Origin: Candidatus Omnitrophota bacterium
GTDB taxonomy: Bacteria; Omnitrophota; Omnitrophia; Omnitrophales; Aquincolibacteriaceae
Assembly: GCA_903884815.1 (NCBI GenBank)
Contig: CAISGE010000015.1
Span: 86,958-121,722, forward strand
Direction: 5' to 3'
DNA: 34,765 nt
Below the pieces are notes generated by a model. The model was given only the letters and a program-made list of their open reading frames with translations. It had not been told where the DNA came from and searched no databases. The stretch's first letter is position 1. Every line of letters starts with the position of its first letter. Positions 34,701 to 34,765 of the stretch are shown piece after piece. The translations under genes and the position numbers were made by a program.

Positions 34701-34765
34701 CTTTCGAAAGCTACCGTGAATTGGACGGGGATCGACGCGTTATCCCACGGTGGCGTGAACTGGAC
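28788..34765 (+). CDS. Giant exported repeat protein with about 80 Asn-Trp 13-residue repeats, 3' end outside the window
   Basis: The frame is open from ATG 28788 to the window edge (1992 complete codons, no stop), and the final repeats are in the same frame as the start. GAGG lies ten bases upstream. A signal peptide covers residues 1-36, followed by a Gly-rich linker. Residues about 77-183 are an adhesin-type Ig-like domain (GLMFTTQPANSMAGQ, VQIVDANGDVVT), and about 188-288 a second beta domain. From about residue 303 the protein consists of a 13-residue unit, consensus GVNWTGIDALSKA, in six blocks, interrupted by two blocks of a second unit of about 21 residues (AGYGSSATWDTIKNVATASN). Both units share W-x-x-[I/L]-x-x-[V/L/M]. 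I recognise no described family for the unit; a helical solenoid or a long surface fibre is plausible. A run of ten G (31944-31953) lies in frame at residues 1053-1056. It follows two lectin-fold genes with compatible orientation and short spacing. Confidence 0.85.
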   Translation, partial: MSFLHFFNKRNRTYRRIVWLTTVLFCLWSTLGYAAYTYGGSGGGGGSGEGIGETETWYGGSYGGDAYVEGEPDKTATGLMFTTQPANSMAGQVFNVVVQIVDANGDVVTSGSDSTKTVTLALLNNPAGGTLSGTKTKAAVAGVADYTGKSLSLNLAGDLYTIQASATLDTAGAVTAVSNSFSIGTGIGYAVKSELSYDAGVYRINSWLESQGTIVADASFSSSNITVTIVDRNGDSVTAPVFDKMMNNSVFRHSWVPPSSGAYTYLANVAITYNGSTFAGNFTYNPAVMGGTLATIGTQTAAINWADVSHIKDTADTLNARMNWNDINAIKSAVGVHVSGGSMASQIATILANTSKANWDDIGTMGSRGGINWEDLRVLAKAGIRWQELGVAGINWADLAVVTKQGVNWADLGRVTKQGINWADVGAMAAQGVNWQDLKKMTMQRVNWSGIEALASAGVNWTGITALSQAQVNWSRIESLASANINWTGIDALSKAGVNWTGMESLSKAQVNWTGINALSKSGVNWMGVEALSKAGVNWTGIDALSKSQVNWTGIDALSKGGVKWVGAANVFNSINGHMSFVGFDSLCALISGMGAANAVNVGAMLRSMSDVAVNWNDVATMSSRRVNWNDIGVMSAAHTNWSDIARMSAIGVNWTGIDAMSKAGVNWPGIEALSRGGVNWAGIEALSTSGVNWPGIEALSTSGVNWPSVGMVANAMASSGYGSTAGWASINTIARVAAAQDEAGYGSSGAGNPWLDLAQLVFNTKEAFGTSYTGWSALNNLATSMNAAAVNWNDIGVMSGVGTNWLDIQKMAATGVNWSGIDALSKAKVNWTGIEALSKGGVNWTGIDALSKALVNWPMLTSMLTGLKNADISTSQSFTGSGTGWAALSNVATAANSAGYGGSATWDTIKNVATASNQAGYGSSATWNTLKNVASAASSSGFGTSTAWAALNGVATSANIAGFGNPGLGWSTLYGLAAASNNAGFGTSGQGWAALFTAANAISGSSMNSPAAFNRLGEFFAAANNAANAAGYNIANAGTTFGALFAELNDAGGGVQIADMLGNMTAVDWADVGLMSQKHVNWNDIATMSSRHVNWNDIGVMSGVGTNWLDIQKMAATRVNWSGIDALSKAGVDWVALKNVAGSMNTSGYGDISGWASLNTVSSIAAEQFARGFGFGTGGGTGWIDLAQFIPQTQAAFGTAGTGWLALNNLATSMNAAAVNWNDIGVMSGVGTNWLDIQKMAATRVNWSGIDALSKAGVNWPDITKMSKAGVDWVVAKKFFEGINGLCYDQASCSGHELNDMYNRYGNLWGSLSSVAIAANAQGFGSMGSGWATLSNVVSSANSAGYGTSATWDTIKGVASAANAAGYGSSAVWGTLNGVASAANYAGFGSMGSGWSTLGGVVTSANMSGFGSMGNGWATLNDVATGANSQGFSSMGGSWGVLRGVVEGASGAMFSSAGGGWIKLGVVANSLGSSNMSADSFNALHTLLQGMGGGGNVAALNAAGNMLRAMGAAQVNWQDIATMSSRHVNWNDIAAMSGVGTNWLDISKMAAAGVNWLDLAKMTGTGMNWTETINWGNLAALSKVAVNWMDIKKMSDTNVNWTGIDAMSRGGINWTNFGEMSAAGVNWIGVDAMSKAGVNWSGIGALSKAGVNWTGVEALSKGGVNWTGIDALSKSGLNWTGIESLSRAGVNWTGVEALSRGGVNWTGINALSKAGVNWTGIDALSKSGVNWTGIEAMSRAAINWTGMDVLSRAGVNWTGIEALSRAGINWGGIEALSRGGVNWPGMDEISRSRINWTGLEALSRGGINWTGMEALSKAGVNWTGIDTMSRSGVNWTGVEALSRGGINWTGVDALSRGGVNWLGVDVLSKAGVNWTGIEALSRGGVNWTGIDALSKSGVNWTGIDALSKSGVNWTGIEALSKGGVNWTGIEALSKSGVNWTGVEALSRGGVNWTGINALSRGGVNWTGIDALSKATVNWTGIDALSHGGVNW
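29694..30489 (+). repeat. 13-residue (39-base) repeat block 1
   Basis: About 19 units, starting with divergent forms (INWADV, MNWNDI, IRWQEL) and becoming regular (VNWTGIDALSKA) towards the end. The early units are D-rich (W-x-D-[V/L/I]) while later ones are W-T-G-I, suggesting that the array grew by duplication of late units. Confidence 0.9.
30627..30926 (+). repeat. 13-residue repeat block 2
   Basis: Eight units. The block opens with VNWNDV, VNWNDI and TNWSDI (cap-like), then VNWTGI and VNWPGI units, two of which (30832-30910) are almost identical in DNA. Confidence 0.9.
31158..31384 (+). repeat. 13-residue repeat block 3
   Basis: Six units beginning with the pair VNWNDIGVMSGVG and TNWLDIQKMAAT. 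This pair, or a close variant, also opens blocks 4, 5 and 6, so it behaves like an N-terminal cap. Confidence 0.9.
31430..31810 (+). repeat. Second repeat type (about 21 residues), block 1
   Basis: About six units of roughly 63 bases with the consensus AGYGSSATWDTIKNVATASN. The Gly-Tyr/Phe-Gly start and central Trp are constant. Two adjacent units around 31480-31600 are nearly identical in DNA. Confidence 0.85.
31944..31953 (+). repeat. Run of ten G inside the giant repeat-protein gene
   Basis: Ten consecutive G encode Gly-Gly-Gly plus the first base of a Val codon. Homopolymer runs of this length in surface-protein genes are prone to slippage, which would shift the frame and cut the protein at about residue 1056. 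Confidence 0.9.
31988..32205 (+). repeat. 13-residue repeat block 4
   Basis: Six units from VDWADVGLMSQKH to VDWVALKNVAGS, following directly on the G-run. The last unit uses VDW in place of VNW and passes into a spacer with GWASLNTVSS, like the one after block 2. Confidence 0.85.
32442..32620 (+). repeat. 13-residue repeat block 5
   Basis: Five units opening with the cap-like pair (VNWNDIGVMSGVG, TNWLDIQKMAAT). The 32400-32550 region is nearly a copy of 31130-31270 in DNA, pointing to duplication of a larger module. Confidence 0.85.
32706..33190 (+). repeat. Second repeat type (about 21 residues), block 2
   Basis: About eight units with forms such as GFGSMGSGWATLSNVVSSAN and GYGTSATWDTIKGVASAAN. 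Positions after the first Gly-aromatic-Gly vary, while W-x-x-[L/I]-x-x-V is fixed. Confidence 0.85.
33330..34765 (+). repeat. 13-residue repeat block 6, longest and most regular array
   Basis: About 38 units of 39 bases run to the window edge. From 33690 on, the unit is almost invariably [V/I]NWTG[I/V]-[D/E]AL-S-[K/R]. Several adjacent units (for example 34440-34560) are nearly identical in DNA, showing recent unit duplication. Arrays like this expand and contract readily and are prone to assembly error. Confidence 0.95.

Noticed and set aside
33330..34765. Regular 39-base repeats as a CRISPR array
   Set aside because: Units are contiguous without unique spacers and translate into a perfect 13-residue periodicity in the gene frame.

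Overview
The window looks like chromosomal DNA of a Gram-negative (diderm) bacterium of moderate to high GC. It encodes a FadL-type outer-membrane protein, several lipoproteins, a secretin and a cytochrome bd oxidase. Very large surface or secreted proteins, formylglycine-generating-enzyme-like (SUMF1-type) proteins and heptanucleotide tracts point to an uncultivated lineage such as Omnitrophota or a PVC-related group. That placement is inference; there is no rRNA or tRNA here to test it.

Layout. (1) 1-1106: the N-terminal half of a FadL-family porin on the minus strand, and a divergent 71-residue small protein. (2) 1422-12706: a 3475-residue YD-repeat (Rhs-like) protein with Ig-like domains, an internal duplication of about 1.5 kb, a coiled coil, a C39-peptidase-like segment lacking the catalytic cysteine, a hydrophobic segment and an alpha/beta-hydrolase-like C-terminus. 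A TPR-type exported protein overlaps its stop by 4 bases. (3) 12731-13387: a terminator, then a BrnT/BrnA toxin-antitoxin pair. (4) 13411-17311: three lipoproteins and cydAB. (5) 17338-19803: a minus-strand two-CBS-domain protein and a plus-strand S9 serine peptidase. (6) 19878-24413: a hairpin-rich leader and four overlapping genes for a secretin-based machine (ExeA/GspA-like ATPase, GspC-like protein, GspD/PilQ-family secretin, coiled-coil TPR protein). (7) 24414-25007: a hairpin-rich intergenic region. (8) 25008-34765: two tandem SUMF1/C-type-lectin-fold proteins, then an ORF that stays open from 28788 to the window edge (at least 1992 codons).

The main novelty is in part 8. The last gene encodes an exported protein with Ig-like N-terminal domains followed by about 80 copies of a 13-residue repeat built on Asn-Trp, interrupted by two blocks of a second repeat of about 21 residues. 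It contains a run of ten G that could switch the gene off by slippage. The two SUMF1-like genes before it end in a 108-base block only about half identical between copies, while the 193 bases that follow differ at only four positions and contain two perfect hairpin stems. This resembles the variable region and homing signal of a diversity-generating retroelement target, although no reverse transcriptase or template repeat is visible here.

The secretin operon lies directly upstream of the surface-protein locus, so a working hypothesis is that one exports the products of the other. Nothing in the sequence proves that link.
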